64,000 bases of DNA, from positions 18,829-82,828 of the forward strand of contig JARFQU010000137.1 of assembly GCA_029287595.1 (NCBI GenBank), in the 5' to 3' direction. The position numbers were made by a program, and so were the translations under genes. The notes under the pieces are model-generated. The model did not search any database and was not told the DNA's origin. It worked only from the letters and a program-made list of their open reading frames with translations. This DNA comes from Halioglobus sp. Its GTDB lineage: Bacteria > Pseudomonadota > Gammaproteobacteria > Pseudomonadales > Halieaceae. This document shows, in pieces, positions 10,438 to 19,606 of this stretch. Numbering within the stretch: the first letter of the stretch is position 1; each line of letters begins with the position of its first letter.

Positions 10438-11820
10438 ATGTCGCGGTTGAAATTGCTGGTGTTATTTCTGCCCCTGGTGGTCTCCTGCACCCTGACACCG
10501 GATTATGAGCGCCCGGAGCTGGATGTACCCCAGCAGTATACCGGGCCGGCGCCCGGCGGAGAGTCTGTGGCCAATCTGGACTGGTGGGATTTGTTCCAGG
10601 ACCAGCAATTGCAGCTGTTGATCCGGACCGCCCTGGAAGAGAATAAAGACCTGGGGATTGCCCTGTCCCGCATTCAGGAAGCCCGCTTGACGGTAACCGC
10701 GGTGAGGGCCAATCAATTTCCTTTTCTGAGTATTGGCGGATTCTTCGGGCGGGAGAAACAGAGTCGCGAGCTGTTTCAGGGAGCCGATGCCGATGACCGT
10801 TTCCAGGTGACTGGCGACCTGACATACGAGTTGGATCTGTGGGGTCAATACAGCCGTGCTACCGAGGCGGCGCGGGCCGAGCTGCTGGGCACGGAGTCAG
10901 CCTATCGCACGGTGACCATCAGCCTGGTGAGCCAGGTGGCCAATACTTACCTGCTGTTGCGCGACCTGGACCAGCGCTTGCAAGTATCAGAAAACACCTT
11001 GAAAACGCGCCTCGACAGCCTGACCATTATCCAGGCCCGGTTCGACAAGGGCACGGTGCCGGAGCTCGATGTTTACCAGGCGCAGATCGAGGTATCGGTG
11101 GCGGAAACCGCCATCGCGGCGTTCCAGCGGCAGATCGTGCAGACAGAAAATGCCCTGCGTATTCTGCTGGGGCGCAACCCGGGCCCGGTGACCCGCGGGG
11201 ATGCGCTCGCCGCCCAGATTTTCCCGCCCGCTGTGCCAACGGGGCTACCTTCGGAGCTGTTACAGCGCCGGCCTGATGTGGTCCAGGCTGAAGCCAACCT
11301 GATGTCCGCAACGGCCACGGTAGGGGTTGCTGAGGCCCTGCGTTATCCCTCGATCAACCTGACGGGAAGCTTCGGTGCAGTGAGTACGGACCTTTCAGAC
11401 CTCAATTCAGGGGATGCGGAAACCTGGGGGATTGGCGCCAACTTGTTAGCCCCGATCTTTAATTCGGGCCAGCTTAAAGCGCAGGCGGAGGCCGCCAGGG
11501 AGCGTGCCAGGCAGGCCATGTTTGCTTACGAGAGCACACTGCAGCAATCCTTTCGCGAGGTCGAGGATGCCCTGGTGGCAGTGCGCACCTACAGTGTGGA
11601 GAATCAGGCCCAGACCCGGCGAGCCCTGGCAGCCCGCAATGCCGCGAGACTGTCCCGGGCACGCTATGACGGCGGGGTGGTAGATTACCTGGAAGTGCTG
11701 GATACCGAGCGCACCCTGTTCGATGCCGAGTTGGCACAATCGCAAACCCTGCAGCTGTATTACAATGCCATTGTGCGACTGTATGGCGCCCTGGGTGGCG
11801 GTTGGTCAGTAGCGCAATAG
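10438..11820 (+). CDS. Outer-membrane factor lipoprotein of RND efflux system (NodT/OprM family)
   Basis: A 460-residue TolC-like outer-membrane channel subunit completing the tripartite pump. The start at 10438 is supported by GGAGG six to ten bases upstream and by the lipoprotein signal that follows (lipobox VVSC, Cys about residue 17). The mature N-terminus (LTPDYERPELDVPQQY) and the repeated coiled-coil/helical segments with DLWGQY, LDVYQAQ and RRPDVVQAEANL motifs are typical of the NodT subfamily. The internal duplication (OEP domain twice) spans about residues 55-245 and 270-450. It lies immediately downstream of the pump gene and is presumably co-expressed. Confidence 0.94.
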   Translation: MSRLKLLVLFLPLVVSCTLTPDYERPELDVPQQYTGPAPGGESVANLDWWDLFQDQQLQLLIRTALEENKDLGIALSRIQEARLTVTAVRANQFPFLSIGGFFGREKQSRELFQGADADDRFQVTGDLTYELDLWGQYSRATEAARAELLGTESAYRTVTISLVSQVANTYLLLRDLDQRLQVSENTLKTRLDSLTIIQARFDKGTVPELDVYQAQIEVSVAETAIAAFQRQIVQTENALRILLGRNPGPVTRGDALAAQIFPPAVPTGLPSELLQRRPDVVQAEANLMSATATVGVAEALRYPSINLTGSFGAVSTDLSDLNSGDAETWGIGANLLAPIFNSGQLKAQAEAARERARQAMFAYESTLQQSFREVEDALVAVRTYSVENQAQTRRALAARNAARLSRARYDGGVVDYLEVLDTERTLFDAELAQSQTLQLYYNAIVRLYGALGGGWSVAQ

Positions 11821-11841
11821 GGGCGGCTGTATAACCCTTGC

Positions 11842-13269
11842 CTAGAATTGCTGTAAGGCTCTCCCCACGGCCTGGAAGTAGGCAATGCGGTTGTGCAGGC
11901 GCTCCGCCGTCACATTGTCCTGAGCCAGGGGCAGGGCGAGATTGAGTTGCTCCAGGGCCATTTTCATGGCGCCGTTCAGGGCGAAATACTCCGCCCGGGA
12001 CTGGCGCAGACCGAGAATGTTACCCTCTTTGCCCTGTACCTCTGCCAGCATATACCACAGCTGCGCGTCGTTGCGCTTGACCTTGGCATGCGCCGAAAGC
12101 AGTTTATCCGCCTTGCCATAATAACCTGCACGGAAGTAAGCCTCTCCCAGGTACATGGTGATGGGATGGCTGCCTGGGGAAAGCTCCAGGCCGTATTCAA
12201 GTCGCTTGATCGCTCTCGCATAGTCCTCTGATTCAATGTCGATGTTGGCCTCTGCCAGCGAATAGGCGAGGTTGTAGGGCGCGTAGGAGCGCATGGGCTT
12301 GAGCAGTTTTCTCGCCTCGTCAAACTCGCCATTGCGCGTCAGTGCCAGTACCCACCCATATTGTGCCGCTACCGCGAAGCGGCCGGCTTTGGCACGCTTG
12401 TCGCGAAAGTGCTCGACCGCTTTTTTCGGGTCATCGATAAAGCTGAGCTCAACCCGGGCACGCATCAACTGAAATTCGGTATTGTCCTGGTAAATCTTCT
12501 TGGGGTATTGCCCGGCCCTGTTACGCGCGTCTGCGATACGCTTCTCGGTCAGTGGGTGGGTCATCAGGAACTCGGGTGGGCGTGAACCATAGGCGCGGGA
12601 CTCGCGCTGCATGACGGTGAACATGGCCGCCGCTCCGCCGGGGTCCATGCCGGATGCCGCGAGGTTCTGCATGCCGACCCGGTCGGCCTCCTGTTCATGG
12701 GCCCGGCTATAACTTAACTGACTGTCCATGGCGGCGGCCTGGCCGCCCATGATGGCGCCCATGCCGGCGTCCGGTGAGCCTGCGGCAATCGCCACCAGGC
12801 CCGTCAGTAGGCCTGCCATCATCGCCGCTGAGGATTTCTTGCGGTTCTCCACACCACGGGAGAAGTGGCGCTGGCTAAGGTGAGCCAATTCGTGGGTGAG
12901 TACCGAGGCCAACTGCGCTTCGGATTCGGATTTTTGAATAAGGCCGGTGTGCACACCGACAATGCCGCCGGGTACAGCAAAGGCGTTGATGGTCGGGTTG
13001 TCTACCAACAGGATGATCAAGCGCCTTTCCTGTAGCTGGCTGGTCTCCACCAGCCGGTACACCAGCGTTTCGATATAGTCCTGCATCAGCGGGTCGTCGG
13101 TCATCGGTGCCTGGCGACGAAATGACATCAGCCAGGCGCGGCCCAGATAGTACTCCTGCTGCAAAGACACCGCGTTGCCCTCGCCGAACGAGGGCAGATC
13201 TGACTCCTGAGCGTGCAGGCCGGGGCACATTGCGGCCAGGCAGAAGAGTAGGATCAAAAGGCGGGTCAT
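11842..13269 (-). CDS. bepA: Periplasmic M48 metalloprotease with TPR domain (BepA/YfgC type)
   Basis: A 475-residue secreted zinc protease resembling BepA, which assists outer-membrane protein and LPS-transport assembly and degrades stalled substrates. The signal peptide ends near LHAQ (about residue 20). The zinc motif HELAH is at residues 126-130, with the third ligand in the downstream HEQEADRVG motif. The C-terminal third is helical TPR-like repeat. The start is the ATG at 13267-13269, preceded by GCAGGAAC; an upstream in-frame extension lacks signal-peptide character. It is convergent with the efflux operon, with only 21 bases between stops and no obvious strong terminator. Confidence 0.92.
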   Translation of the reverse strand: MTRLLILLFCLAAMCPGLHAQESDLPSFGEGNAVSLQQEYYLGRAWLMSFRRQAPMTDDPLMQDYIETLVYRLVETSQLQERRLIILLVDNPTINAFAVPGGIVGVHTGLIQKSESEAQLASVLTHELAHLSQRHFSRGVENRKKSSAAMMAGLLTGLVAIAAGSPDAGMGAIMGGQAAAMDSQLSYSRAHEQEADRVGMQNLAASGMDPGGAAAMFTVMQRESRAYGSRPPEFLMTHPLTEKRIADARNRAGQYPKKIYQDNTEFQLMRARVELSFIDDPKKAVEHFRDKRAKAGRFAVAAQYGWVLALTRNGEFDEARKLLKPMRSYAPYNLAYSLAEANIDIESEDYARAIKRLEYGLELSPGSHPITMYLGEAYFRAGYYGKADKLLSAHAKVKRNDAQLWYMLAEVQGKEGNILGLRQSRAEYFALNGAMKMALEQLNLALPLAQDNVTAERLHNRIAYFQAVGRALQQF

Positions 13270-13398
13270 GGTGAGTTCCTGCGGGTTGAAGTTATAGTGT
13301 GCCCGCATGAGTACAAGTCAACACCCGGGGCGGGGATGATGCCAAAGGGGGCGTACAGGGACAAGTGCTTTCCTTCATAATGCACGATGTAGCGCGTT

Positions 13399-15303
13399 TC
13401 AGCGCCGGATACTGAACTGCGCTTCCACCAGCACGTTCTCTGAGGTGCGATCAGTGATAATCTGCTTCAATTCCTCGACATGGCTCTGGTCCAGCGTGCT
13501 GGGGGCGCTCAGCACCACGCGCACTACCCAGGGGCTGCCCGCCTTGATGGTCACGCTGCCCACCTGCACGGGAATTCCCGACAGGATAACTTCGCCACGG
13601 GGAACCTCTTTCAATATAGCCTCTTTTTCCACCAGGTGGCGAAATGAGACGTACAAGGGTGCGCTGATCAACAACGCCATTACCAGGGCGATACCCAGCC
13701 CTTTGCGCGCCCGATGGAACGGCGCGAAACCCATCACCAGGAAGGTGACGCTGGCGGCCAGGGCTATGCCAACCAGGTTGGTGATCAACAGCAGCAAGGC
13801 ACCGCCGGCCATATCCCAATAGCCCCAGCCCAGGCCGATGCCGGCAACGCTCAGTGGTGGTACCAGTGCCACCGCGATGGCTACCCCGGCCAGACTCTTG
13901 GCCACTTCCTCCTTGGCGGAGGCGTAGGCACCGGCAATCCCTGAAATCACTGCCACCAGCAGGTCCAGCAGGGTAGGGGACATACGCGCGCGCATTTCAT
14001 CGGTGGGTAAATCCAGTGGCATGGCCCAGGCGAGGATGATGCCGCAGGCCAGGCCCCAGGCGATGCCGATGCCCAGGGTCTTCATGGAAGTTCGTATCAG
14101 ACCGACTTCGGTGCGCGCCAGGCCCATGGCCAGGGAGACAATGGGCGACATCAGTGGCGCCAGGATCATGGCGCCGATAATAACCGGTGCGGAATTGGCA
14201 TACAGGCCCGTGAGGGCGAGCAGTACGCTGAGTATCATCAGTACCTGGTAGGAAGAGGAGACGTTTGCGTTGGCACGCAGGGATACAAACAGTTCCTTGT
14301 ACTCTTCTTCGGTTGCGTGGCTGAACAGCGGTAGTGTGCGCTCATCCACCAGCGGTTTCGCGGCCTCCTCAACTGGAACATCGTTGAGCCGTACGGTTTC
14401 TTTATCCTGGCTGGGTTTCTCTTCCTTGCGTGGCTTCAGGGCCGGACCGGGCAGCAATTGCAGGCGATGTGCCAGTACTTGTAACTCGATTTCACTGGCG
14501 TGCACCGGTTTGCCGTCCAGCAGGTATTCCGCCCCCTTTGGAGCCTGCAAATGTATGCGACTGCTTTGGATCAGGGCGATAGACCCTGGCAGTTTCGACA
14601 GGCTGATTTTTCCGGGCCACATAATCCGTAACAGGAACCACAGGTAGCCGATAATACTCCGGGGGGCGAGTGCCAGCACGGACAGGCGTCCATCGGTTAT
14701 GCTCAGGTCTTCGACAAAGCTGCGTCCCACCAGGGAGCTCTGGGTATTGCCTACCGCGACCATTCCCAGCGCGGCGATGTGGATGCTGCGCTCCTTGGCG
14801 GTAACCAGTTTATAGGGTCTCAGGGCCATTTTGCGCAGGCCCTTGAGCGCGCCGGTAAACAAGCTCCAGCCGGTCTGTGGCCGGTCGATATCGTAAGGCC
14901 TCAGCGCCAGCACCCGACCGATAATCACCGAGGAAAATACCAGTTCATCATTGCAGGTGAGTGCATCCGCTGCGATGGCGGTGGCAGTGCTGTAGTACTT
15001 CAACAGGGTCGCGATATCGCCTTTGACACCCAGTGCGGTCATTGCCTGGTGGGCTTGTGGGTGGGGCAGCAGACCCACTTGCCACTGCCGTTCCAGGGCC
15101 AGGGGCGCGAGGTCGCGTATCTGCTCATCACCAAGAAACAACAGTACCCGGGAGTCCTGCGATGGCTTTTCCCGCTCACCCCAGGGCAGGGCGGTAAAGG
15201 GGGCGTCCGGCACCTGTTCGGCCAGCGCTGTCGGATCCAGTGTGCTGTCGTGAATGATAAATATATCAGTCTGGATCGATTCTGCCTGTTCCCGCTCGGT
15301 CAT
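13399..15303 (-). CDS. DUF389/TIGR00341 membrane protein with N-terminal lipid-kinase-like region
   Basis: A 634-residue protein of two parts. Residues about 1-300 resemble the diacylglycerol/sphingosine-kinase fold, best seen in the C-terminal beta-sandwich-like stretch (VEDLSITDGRLSVLAL and the segment after it). The canonical GGDGT nucleotide motif is not visible, so kinase activity is doubtful. Residues about 330-540 are the DUF389 membrane domain with six hydrophobic helices, including APVIIGAMILAPLMSPI and AIAVALVPPLSVAGIGLG. A periplasmic or cytosolic tail follows. The biochemical role of DUF389 proteins is not established. It lies eight bases downstream of the YbaN-like gene and is probably co-transcribed with it. 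Confidence 0.85.
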   Translation of the reverse strand: MTEREQAESIQTDIFIIHDSTLDPTALAEQVPDAPFTALPWGEREKPSQDSRVLLFLGDEQIRDLAPLALERQWQVGLLPHPQAHQAMTALGVKGDIATLLKYYSTATAIAADALTCNDELVFSSVIIGRVLALRPYDIDRPQTGWSLFTGALKGLRKMALRPYKLVTAKERSIHIAALGMVAVGNTQSSLVGRSFVEDLSITDGRLSVLALAPRSIIGYLWFLLRIMWPGKISLSKLPGSIALIQSSRIHLQAPKGAEYLLDGKPVHASEIELQVLAHRLQLLPGPALKPRKEEKPSQDKETVRLNDVPVEEAAKPLVDERTLPLFSHATEEEYKELFVSLRANANVSSSYQVLMILSVLLALTGLYANSAPVIIGAMILAPLMSPIVSLAMGLARTEVGLIRTSMKTLGIGIAWGLACGIILAWAMPLDLPTDEMRARMSPTLLDLLVAVISGIAGAYASAKEEVAKSLAGVAIAVALVPPLSVAGIGLGWGYWDMAGGALLLLITNLVGIALAASVTFLVMGFAPFHRARKGLGIALVMALLISAPLYVSFRHLVEKEAILKEVPRGEVILSGIPVQVGSVTIKAGSPWVVRVVLSAPSTLDQSHVEELKQIITDRTSENVLVEAQFSIRR

Positions 15304-15311
15304 GCCGTTAC

Positions 15312-15716
15312 CTATTGTTCACGATTTTCCGGACAGCTTTTTATCGACAGCACGGTGGTGCAGCCAATGGCCAGTAACGCCGCGGTGAGCAGCCGCATTT
15401 CCACGCTCTCCATCGCTAAACCTATGGATGCGCCGCCTGCCACCAGCATGGCCAGTACCGCCACCGCTTTGCTACGCCGGGTTATACAGCGGTTGGATTC
15501 CCAGTTATGAATCATGGGCCCGAACAGTTCACTTTGTAGCAACCGTTGGTGCCATTTATCGGATGAGCGGGCAAAAAACCAGGCTGACAACAGGATAAAC
15601 GGAGTGCTGGGTAGTACGGGCAGGGGAATTCCCAGCAAACCCAGCAACAGGAAAAGAAAGCCCAGTGGTTTGTATAAGGTGCTTTTCAAGCAGTGGCCTG
15701 CATTAGTAACACACAT
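15312..15716 (-). CDS. YbaN-like DUF454 inner-membrane protein
   Basis: A small membrane protein of about 134 residues. The family signature GLLGIPLPVLPSTPFILLSAWFFARSS follows an N-terminal helix, and two further hydrophobic helices lie near the C-terminus. DUF454/YbaN proteins are inner-membrane proteins of unknown function. I chose the ATG at 15714-15716; a TTG 33 bases upstream is an alternative, and neither has a strong Shine-Dalgarno sequence. It probably heads a two-gene unit with the downstream DUF389 gene. The quoted motif is split by a proline-rich loop, as in homologues. Confidence 0.85.
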   Translation of the reverse strand: MCVTNAGHCLKSTLYKPLGFLFLLLGLLGIPLPVLPSTPFILLSAWFFARSSDKWHQRLLQSELFGPMIHNWESNRCITRRSKAVAVLAMLVAGGASIGLAMESVEMRLLTAALLAIGCTTVLSIKSCPENREQ

Positions 15717-15826
15717 CGGTGGCGGTAACAGCAGCTGGCATATTATCAATTTTGCAACGCCCGCCGGAATAATATTACCAGCCTATCTGCTCGCCGCTCC
15801 CGGGTCCACCTTGCTAGAATCCGCTG

Positions 15827-16495
15827 ATGCGCTTTTTGCTTTGTTTACTACTGCCCCTTTGTCTGTGTTCATGCGCGGGTTATGAGATAAAGAACCTGGC
15901 CAAGTCGGATATCGACCTGGTGGCTGATGAATTCATTCAGGAAACGCGCTCTGCGGTGCGCGAGTTGGTGGTTAAACTGTATAAGCGCAACCCGGTACAG
16001 TTACAGAAAAACCCCGGTATGACCATAGAGGGTAGGCTGGCCCAACTCAGGGTGCACCGCAACGAACTGAATTTTGTCGAGTTGGGAGGCAAGCAGGGTA
16101 TCGAAGCCATGCTGATGGCCTTCGATCCCGACTTTACCGGCGACCGGGTGTTCGCCCTGGTGGTAGGGCTGGGCAGCATGCTGCGCGAGGCCTATAGCTA
16201 TAAATCAGAGATGTTCCTCACCGATCAACTGGACGCCAAGGTGCTGCTGGTCAGCGCCCGTAATGTAGAAGTGTTGCTTTGGCGTTTGAAGAACACCCGC
16301 AAGCCCAGCGGTGAGCATTATATTATTACGCATGAGTATCAGGGGGTGACTGACAACCTGAGTTTTGAACGTTTGTTCGGCAAGATCATTATTCTGCAGG
16401 AAATGATGGCGCGTATAGCGGGTGATTCGGATGATCGCACCGTGACGGGCGCGGTACATGCGGTTTCCAAGGTGTTTATACCGCTGCCCATATAG
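15827..16495 (+). CDS. Hypothetical lipoprotein, about 222 residues
   Basis: The N-terminus is a clear lipoprotein signal (MRFLLCLLLPLCLCSCAGYE; lipobox LCSC, Cys about residue 16). The mature protein is mostly helical with basic and acidic residues. It contains two moderately hydrophobic helices (FALVVGLGSMLREAY, about residues 108-122) and no catalytic motif I recognise. It is divergent from the YbaN-like gene, with 110 bases between starts. It is presumably a periplasmic membrane-anchored protein. Function unknown. Confidence 0.8.
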   Translation: MRFLLCLLLPLCLCSCAGYEIKNLAKSDIDLVADEFIQETRSAVRELVVKLYKRNPVQLQKNPGMTIEGRLAQLRVHRNELNFVELGGKQGIEAMLMAFDPDFTGDRVFALVVGLGSMLREAYSYKSEMFLTDQLDAKVLLVSARNVEVLLWRLKNTRKPSGEHYIITHEYQGVTDNLSFERLFGKIIILQEMMARIAGDSDDRTVTGAVHAVSKVFIPLPI

Positions 16496-16634
16496 GAAAT
16501 AACCGGCCCAGGCTATCGCGATGATGCCAGGTTCGCCTAAAGTACAAGCAGGGTGCCCGGAGTGGTAGCTGATTCTGGCAAGTCAGCTGCCGCCTATGGC
16601 AAGATAAGTCCACGCAACGTCCCGGGATATCGGC

Positions 16635-17351
16635 ATGAACACGGTAGACACGATACATAACGTACAGCACGTATTCTTCCGCCACCGCTTTGGCATATTA
16701 TTCGCCTTGCTGATCTCCACCCTGCTGATTCCCCCGTACTTTCAGGCATCGCCATGGATTGATACCCTCTGGAGCGGCCTCTTTACCTGCGTCCTGTTAT
16801 GGGCTCTGTACAGTATCGCTGGTACGCAACGGATTTTGCTATTGGCCGCACTGGTGCTGATTCCTACCCTGGCCTCTACCTGGCTGGTTGAAGATAATCA
16901 GCAGAAGTCCCTGGCTTATATCGATAATATCACCAATATTATCTACTTTGGTCTGATCTGTTTTTACCTGAGCATATATATACTGACCAGTAGCAGGGCG
17001 ACCCTTGAAGTCATTTTTGCTGCAATGTGCCTCTACATTATGCTCGCCGTACTCTGGGCGGCAATTTACACCAACCTGGAGCTCTATTACGTGGGGGCGT
17101 TCAGCTTTAACGGACTGTTGTCGACGGAGGCGGGTATAGAGTCGGCCAAACTGTTCCGGCAAATGATCTACTTCAGCTTCATCACCATCTCCACCCTGGG
17201 CTATGGCGATGTTTTACCGGTGCACCGGGTAGCCCAGAACTGGGCTGCGGTAGAAACCATGATTGGCCAGTTCTACATTGCGATTATTCTGGCTCGCCTG
17301 GTCAGCCTGTATACGGTTGAGGGAGAAAGGAGAAATATCGAGACCAGATAA
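16635..17351 (+). CDS. Two-TM potassium channel family protein (Ion_trans_2)
   Basis: A 238-residue membrane protein with six hydrophobic segments. The last two flank a pore loop with the K+ selectivity-filter motif TLGYGDV (about residues 194-200). The four N-terminal helices may form a voltage-sensor-like or unrelated scaffold, as no regular Arg repeat is visible. No C-terminal RCK/TrkA regulatory domain is present: the protein ends about 20 residues after the last helix with a basic tail. Predicted role is K+ conductance across the inner membrane. It could equally be a non-selective cation channel. Confidence 0.87.
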   Translation: MNTVDTIHNVQHVFFRHRFGILFALLISTLLIPPYFQASPWIDTLWSGLFTCVLLWALYSIAGTQRILLLAALVLIPTLASTWLVEDNQQKSLAYIDNITNIIYFGLICFYLSIYILTSSRATLEVIFAAMCLYIMLAVLWAAIYTNLELYYVGAFSFNGLLSTEAGIESAKLFRQMIYFSFITISTLGYGDVLPVHRVAQNWAAVETMIGQFYIAIILARLVSLYTVEGERRNIETR

Positions 17352-17414
17352 GCCATTGAGGCTGCATATGGGGGCGCATGCGGCTCTCATCAGTCTTGCG
17401 CTTACAGCAGTTTC

Positions 17415-17981
17415 TCAGTCCTGCGGTTCAGGCACCACCAGGGTGGCGGCAATCCTGCCCGCGAGCTGTTCCAGCAGCGCTTTTTCCGCGTCGACCAGTG
17501 CCGCATAGCCATCCGTCGCCAGGGGGCGCACCTCGGCGAACTTATAGGCTGAGAGAACTTCCTTGCCCTGGCGCAGCCACCAGTAGGCCACTACCTTGGC
17601 GTTGCCGTCGTTAGTGCCGTGTAACTGATCGAGACGAATATCAAGCACAATCGCGTCCCGATTCAGGTCGGCGGGGAGCAGGTGCTCGCCTTTGGCGGCA
17701 CGGATAGCCACCAGGATTTGATTGCGCACGCCTTCATAGACCGGTTCTGCCCACAGGTTTTGCTGTGCCGCCCGGATTTCTCCGTCCTGGGTTTCCACCA
17801 ACAATCCCCGCTGGTCGATATAAGAAGCTATGACCACTGTGCCCATGGCGAAATCCTTGGAGGGGGTGAGTTGCCCGGACTCCAGCGCGTGATTGGAGCG
17901 CATCAGATAGTAGCTTGGCTCAACGGCTTTGCTGGCGCAGCCGGATAAAAATACCACCAACAATAGACTGGCTACTCTCAT
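17415..17981 (-). CDS. pqiC: PqiC-like lipoprotein of the Pqi envelope transport system
   Basis: A 188-residue lipoprotein (signal ...VVFLSGCAS, lipobox LSGC) of the PqiC/DUF330 family of auxiliary ABC/MCE lipoproteins. In E. coli, PqiC sits at the outer membrane and docks onto the PqiB tunnel that carries lipids across the periplasm. Conserved features include the YYLMRS motif after the signal. It is the last gene of the four-gene pqi operon; GGAGG lies about ten bases before its ATG, close to the stop of pqiB. Confidence 0.88.
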   Translation of the reverse strand: MRVASLLLVVFLSGCASKAVEPSYYLMRSNHALESGQLTPSKDFAMGTVVIASYIDQRGLLVETQDGEIRAAQQNLWAEPVYEGVRNQILVAIRAAKGEHLLPADLNRDAIVLDIRLDQLHGTNDGNAKVVAYWWLRQGKEVLSAYKFAEVRPLATDGYAALVDAEKALLEQLAGRIAATLVVPEPQD

Positions 17982-17983
17982 GA

Positions 17984-19606
17984 CTATTTAACCTCCGGGA
18001 TGATATCGGGTGTGGGTTTGCTGGGAAACAGTGCGGCGTTGGGTTGCGCGGATAAGGTGCGTGTCAGGGATTCCATGTTGCCCAACGTGCGGTTCAGGCG
18101 CAGCAGACTTGAGTTTAGGCTTTGGTAGGCTTCCGAATCGGGCGACAAGCCCTGCAGTGTATTACGCAATTCCTGCAAGGTCTCATCCAACTGCTCGGGC
18201 AGTTGTTGCACGCTCTGCTTTTCCAGGAGGGTATGCAGGCTGGCCAGCGTGCTGTTCAGCGTCATGATCGTGGTATTGGCACTCGCCACCGTATCTTCCA
18301 GTGGCAGCGCATTTATCTTGTCCAGGACAGCGGTCAGCTTCTGCTCGATCTGCCCCAGCCCGGTTTCGATGCTGGGTAGCGTGGTGTAACCGAGAAAATC
18401 CCCCATGGAGGCCTCTTCGGCATTTGGAAAGTAGTCGATGTTGACGTATTTTGCCCCGGTGAGCAGGCTTCCCGTTTCCAGGCTGGCGCGCATGCCGTTG
18501 GTGACGCCGATTTCAATACTCTCGCGCATATTGTCAACAGAGGCGGGTATATCCGGTAGTTCCAGGCGGCCCGGCTCCAGATAAATCAGTACGGGTATCG
18601 CCGTTCCCTTTCCTTCAAGCTCCTGTTCCACGTTGTATTCCAAACTTTCTTTGAGCATTATTCGCTCTACCCTGCCGAGAATCAGACCGCGGTACTCTAC
18701 CGGAGCACCGATTGACAAGCCTTTGATCGACTGGGCAAAAGAGACGACGTAATGAGTTCCATAGCGGAAGGGATTCTTCAGGATATCTTCATAGGATGGA
18801 TACAAATCAAACTCGGTATTGTTTTCAACCGGCTTACCCTTGCCTACGCCTGGCGGATTCCCAAATCCCACGCCGCCCAGTAAAACGGTGTCCATGGAAC
18901 CGGTATCCAGTTTGAAGCCGTCCGCGCCGGCACTCAGTGATATACCGCTGACATTCCAGAAGCGGGTCTGGCTGTCTACCAGATCGTGATACGGTGCATC
19001 GATGAACAGGGCATAATGTGCCCTGCGGTCGTCGGGTTCAAAGGTCATGCTTTCTACCCGGCCCACTTTGTAGCCATTGAACAGCACCGCGTCTCCAGCA
19101 CTGACCGAAGCCGCCTTGGCGCTGGTCAGGTGTACGCGCAACCCCGGGGCGCCACTGGGTGTTAGCGGTGGTTGTTCCAGCGCCACGAAGTCGCGTTTGC
19201 CTTTCACGCCTTCACCGGGCGCAAGCTGTATGTAGGCGCCTGACAGCAGGGTGTCCAGGCCGGAAATATTACCCAGCCCAACCCGGGCGGTGACTACCCA
19301 GAAGCGGGTGTCCTCTCTCAGCATGGGCAGGGCCTGGCGCTCCATTTTGACTTTGGCGATGACGCCATCCAGGCTCTCATTCAAGCGCACCTCTTCCACC
19401 AGCCCCATGTCGACATTGCGGTATTTTATCTTGGTCTTGCCAGCCGCCAGGCCATCTGCGGTTTTGAAGGCAATATTAATACTCGGGCCCTCGGTCATAT
19501 AGTTGTGGATGACCATATAGATCCCCAGCACCAGTGCCAGCAGGGGAATAATCCAGATGCCCGAGAGCCTGCGCCCCTGGCTGATCTCAGCTTGTTGTGT
19601 CGTCAC
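17984..19606 (-). CDS. pqiB: PqiB-like MCE protein, periplasmic lipid tunnel
   Basis: A 540-residue protein with an N-terminal signal anchor (about residues 15-35) and three MCE domains (about residues 40-140, 155-260 and 280-400). A long C-terminal helical region (about residues 415-520) in PqiB homologues forms a coiled-coil needle spanning the periplasm. Each MCE domain shows the core pattern of a G-x-x-V-x-Y/F-x-x-V/M-x-x-G strand, such as KIKYRNVDMGLV. The start is GTG (19604-19606) with GAGG ahead, overlapping the end of the upstream pqiA half-gene by 20 bases, so translation is coupled. Length matches E. coli PqiB (546). Confidence 0.94.
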   Translation of the reverse strand: MTTQQAEISQGRRLSGIWIIPLLALVLGIYMVIHNYMTEGPSINIAFKTADGLAAGKTKIKYRNVDMGLVEEVRLNESLDGVIAKVKMERQALPMLREDTRFWVVTARVGLGNISGLDTLLSGAYIQLAPGEGVKGKRDFVALEQPPLTPSGAPGLRVHLTSAKAASVSAGDAVLFNGYKVGRVESMTFEPDDRRAHYALFIDAPYHDLVDSQTRFWNVSGISLSAGADGFKLDTGSMDTVLLGGVGFGNPPGVGKGKPVENNTEFDLYPSYEDILKNPFRYGTHYVVSFAQSIKGLSIGAPVEYRGLILGRVERIMLKESLEYNVEQELEGKGTAIPVLIYLEPGRLELPDIPASVDNMRESIEIGVTNGMRASLETGSLLTGAKYVNIDYFPNAEEASMGDFLGYTTLPSIETGLGQIEQKLTAVLDKINALPLEDTVASANTTIMTLNSTLASLHTLLEKQSVQQLPEQLDETLQELRNTLQGLSPDSEAYQSLNSSLLRLNRTLGNMESLTRTLSAQPNAALFPSKPTPDIIPEVK

